Assembly: GCF_002006355.2 (NCBI RefSeq)
Contig: NZ_CP096980.1
Span: forward strand, 2,046,001-2,110,000
DNA length: 64,000 nucleotides
Direction of reading: 5' to 3'
Origin: Clostridium felsineum DSM 794
GTDB lineage: Bacteria; Bacillota; Clostridia; Clostridiales; Clostridiaceae
The notes below the pieces were generated by a model. It was not told the origin of the DNA, made no database searches, and was given only the letters and a program-made list of their open reading frames with translations. Positions within the stretch are counted from its first letter, which is position 1. Every line of letters begins with the position of its first letter. Shown here piece after piece: positions 62,368 to 64,000 of this stretch. The translations under genes and the position numbers were made by a program.

Positions 62368-62530
62368 CTCTAGTATAAGATAAATAATATCATATTTTAT
62401 TACATTTCAACTTGAATTTTGCAATTTATTTAAATGAATTTTATTAATAAAATATATGTATCTGTTATATACCAGATTGTATTTTGTGAAAAATGAAATA
62501 AATAAAGAAAGATTAAAAAGGAGCAGGTTT

Positions 62531-63607
62531 ATGAATAAGCTAAAAATAGTAATGACAGGCGGAGGCTCTGCGGGACATGTTACGCCTAATTTGGCACTTG
62601 TACCGAAACTAAAAGGGCTGGGGTATGAGATAGAATATATAGGAACAAAAAATGGCATAGAGAGAAGTATAATAGAAAAAGAAAAAATAAAATATAACAT
62701 TATAGCCAGTGGTAAACTTAGAAGATATATTGATATTAAAAATTTTTCGGACCCTTTTAAAGTTGTTTTAGGAATATTTCAAGCTATTAATATATTAAGG
62801 AAGAAAAAGCCCAATATAGTTTTTTCTAAAGGGGGGTTCGTATCAGTTCCTGTGGTTATGGCAGCTCATTTTTGTAGAATACCTGTAATAGCTCATGAAT
62901 CGGATATAACTCCAGGGCTTGCAAATAGAATATCAGTACCATATTGCACAAAGGTTTGTGTAACGTTTCCAGAGTCTCTTAAAAATATAAAAAACAATAA
63001 AGGAATGCTTACAGGCACTCCTATAAGAGATGAATTATTTCAAGGTAGTAGAATTAAGGGGCTTGAAATATGCGGTTTTAATGGTGACAAACCAGTACTA
63101 ATGATTATAGGTGGTAGTTTAGGTTCAAAAGTTATAAATGATGCTGTACGTGAGGAGTTAAATGAACTTTTAAAAAGATATAATGTAGTGCATATTTGTG
63201 GAAAAGGAAACTTAGATAAAGATTTATTAAAAGTTAAGGGATATAAGCAATTTGAATATATATCAACAGAGCTTCCGCATGTTATGAACGCGGCTGATTT
63301 AGTTATTTCAAGAGCTGGAGCTAATGTTATTTTTGAACTTTTAGCACTAAAAAAACCTAATCTATTAATTCCATTATCTAAAAAGTCTAGTAGAGGAGAT
63401 CAGATTTTAAACGCCCAGTCTTTTGAAAAAAATGGGTACAGTATGGTTATTCAGGAGGAAGAGATAACTAGTGGAGTAATTTTTAATAAAATTACAGAAT
63501 TAGAAAAAGATCAAGAAAAGTATAAAGAAGCAATGAATTCAAGCCCTGCCCAAAATGGTGTTGAAAATATAATAAATATTATTGATAAATATAAAAGAAT
63601 ATATTAA
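62531..63607 (+). CDS. murG: Undecaprenyl-PP-MurNAc-pentapeptide GlcNAc transferase
   Basis: MurG adds GlcNAc to lipid I to give lipid II at the inner face of the membrane. The 358 residues have KIVMTGGGSAGHVTPNLAL, FSKGGFVSVPVVMAA, AHESDITPGLANR and the donor-site motif ISRAGANVIFELLALKKP. The ATG follows AAAGGAGCAGGTTT; an open frame of 25 codons upstream has no ribosome site and no homology. It stands alone, away from a mur/fts cluster. No features were seen in the 160 bases before it. Confidence 0.95.
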   Translation: MNKLKIVMTGGGSAGHVTPNLALVPKLKGLGYEIEYIGTKNGIERSIIEKEKIKYNIIASGKLRRYIDIKNFSDPFKVVLGIFQAINILRKKKPNIVFSKGGFVSVPVVMAAHFCRIPVIAHESDITPGLANRISVPYCTKVCVTFPESLKNIKNNKGMLTGTPIRDELFQGSRIKGLEICGFNGDKPVLMIIGGSLGSKVINDAVREELNELLKRYNVVHICGKGNLDKDLLKVKGYKQFEYISTELPHVMNAADLVISRAGANVIFELLALKKPNLLIPLSKKSSRGDQILNAQSFEKNGYSMVIQEEEITSGVIFNKITELEKDQEKYKEAMNSSPAQNGVENIINIIDKYKRIY

Positions 63608-63664
63608 CAATGTTATTTTTTAGACAATTGTTATATAACAATTTAATGAATAGTATTTTATAAA

Positions 63665-63697
63665 CTCCTAAAAATAATAAAAAATTATTTTAGGAGG
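63665..63697 (+). promoter_or_regulatory. Hairpin covering the ribosome site of the CAP-domain gene
   Basis: ctcctaaaaataat pairs with attattttaggag (one bulged A). The 3' arm contains the AGGAGG ribosome site of the next gene, so the fold would block translation until it is opened. Confidence 0.5.
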
Positions 63698-63706
63698 ATA
63701 AAGTAA

Positions 63707-64000
63707 ATGAAAAAAAAGTGGTTGGTTTTAGTAGCTATTTTTATAAGTGTATTGATGTTTAGTGGAAATGTCAGAATGAAGGCAGAGACTACAGCATATA
63801 GTAATCAAAACTTTAGTATGGCGATAAGCAATTTACAGAATGAAGAGAACCAAGTGATAAAACTTGTAAATATTCAGAGAGCAAAATATGGTCTTGCGCC
63901 TTTAAAGACAAATATTCAATTAATGAATGTTGCAAGAATAAAATCTAGAGATATGCTTACAAAAAATTATTTTTCACATATGTCACCTACCTTTGGTTCA
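63707..64000 (+). CDS. Secreted CAP-domain (SCP/YkwD-like) protein, cut by the window end
   Basis: The first 98 residues of an exported protein: signal peptide (KKKWLVLVAIFISVLMFSG, cleavage near KAE), a short linker, and the start of a CAP domain (IKLVNIQRAKYGLAPLK, MNVARIKSRDM, NYFSHMSPTFGS). In this fold the His of FSHMSP is one of the conserved cleft residues. Bacterial CAP proteins are exported and of largely unknown function; some are linked to spore coat or biofilm. The rest lies beyond the window. Confidence 0.85.
   Translation, partial: MKKKWLVLVAIFISVLMFSGNVRMKAETTAYSNQNFSMAISNLQNEENQVIKLVNIQRAKYGLAPLKTNIQLMNVARIKSRDMLTKNYFSHMSPTFGS

Overview
The window is low-GC DNA, densely packed with genes that have GGAGG-type ribosome binding sites, T-tailed hairpin terminators and TTGACA/TATAAT-type promoters. 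ChW-repeat protein, granulose (glgC-glgD-glgA) genes, a small acid-soluble spore protein, a TPP riboswitch and an anaerobic cobalamin pathway point to a spore-forming Clostridium. From memory of gene content it resembles the C. acetobutylicum lineage; this is inference, not a database match.

Layout. 1-12.4 kb: a cobalamin run (cobT partial, cbiK, cobQ, cbiA, cbiC, cbiD, cbiT, cbiL, cbiF, cbiJ, cbiH, cobU, cobS, cobC) ending in a metallo-beta-lactamase-fold gene. 12.4-16.4 kb: two duplicated methyl-accepting chemotaxis proteins, each behind a promoter carrying a Spo0A-type box. 16.4-20.7 kb: a short spore-protein gene, a PhzF homologue, a cupin and a secreted protein with nine ChW repeats. 20.7-28.1 kb: purE-C-F-M-N-H-D. 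28.1-31.8 kb: a TPP riboswitch followed by a TatD-type hydrolase, a thiamine-binding YkoF/MTH1187-type protein and a ThiX/Y/Z-type ABC importer. 31.8-35.3 kb (minus strand): an unknown protein, a membrane methyltransferase and a two-component system. 35.3-42.7 kb: a large secreted GH31 glucosidase with starch-binding modules behind a perfect cre site, a GT39-type membrane glycosyltransferase and galU.

42.8-49.8 kb is the most striking part. One asparagine synthetase gene (asnB, minus strand) is cut in two by a 5.16-kb element. The element carries a large serine recombinase, a 65-residue companion, a secreted Ig-like protein, a secreted lysophospholipase-type hydrolase and a HAD phosphatase. 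Both junctions share the 14 bases ttcacctgatagtg, and recombination between them would restore an uninterrupted 612-codon asnB with its conserved LSGE-CADEIFGGY motif intact. The reconstructed circular-form site has imperfect 23-base inverted arms around a central CC. The element carries no phage genes. It looks like a compact site-specific gene-interruption element, comparable in logic to skin in sigK, and not a known prophage type.

49.8-52 kb: an ArsR regulator and a complete IS256-family insertion (25-bp inverted ends, 8-bp target duplication) in the terminator tail of arsR. 52-56.3 kb: glgC-glgD-glgA plus a cytoplasmic CBM20 protein, the granulose synthesis operon. 56.3-64 kb: an Rrf2/CymR-like regulator with a palindrome over its own -35, cysK, a NifS-type desulfurase, mnmA (these four handle sulfur), then recJ, murG and the start of a secreted CAP-domain protein. 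No rRNA, tRNA or CRISPR array was seen.
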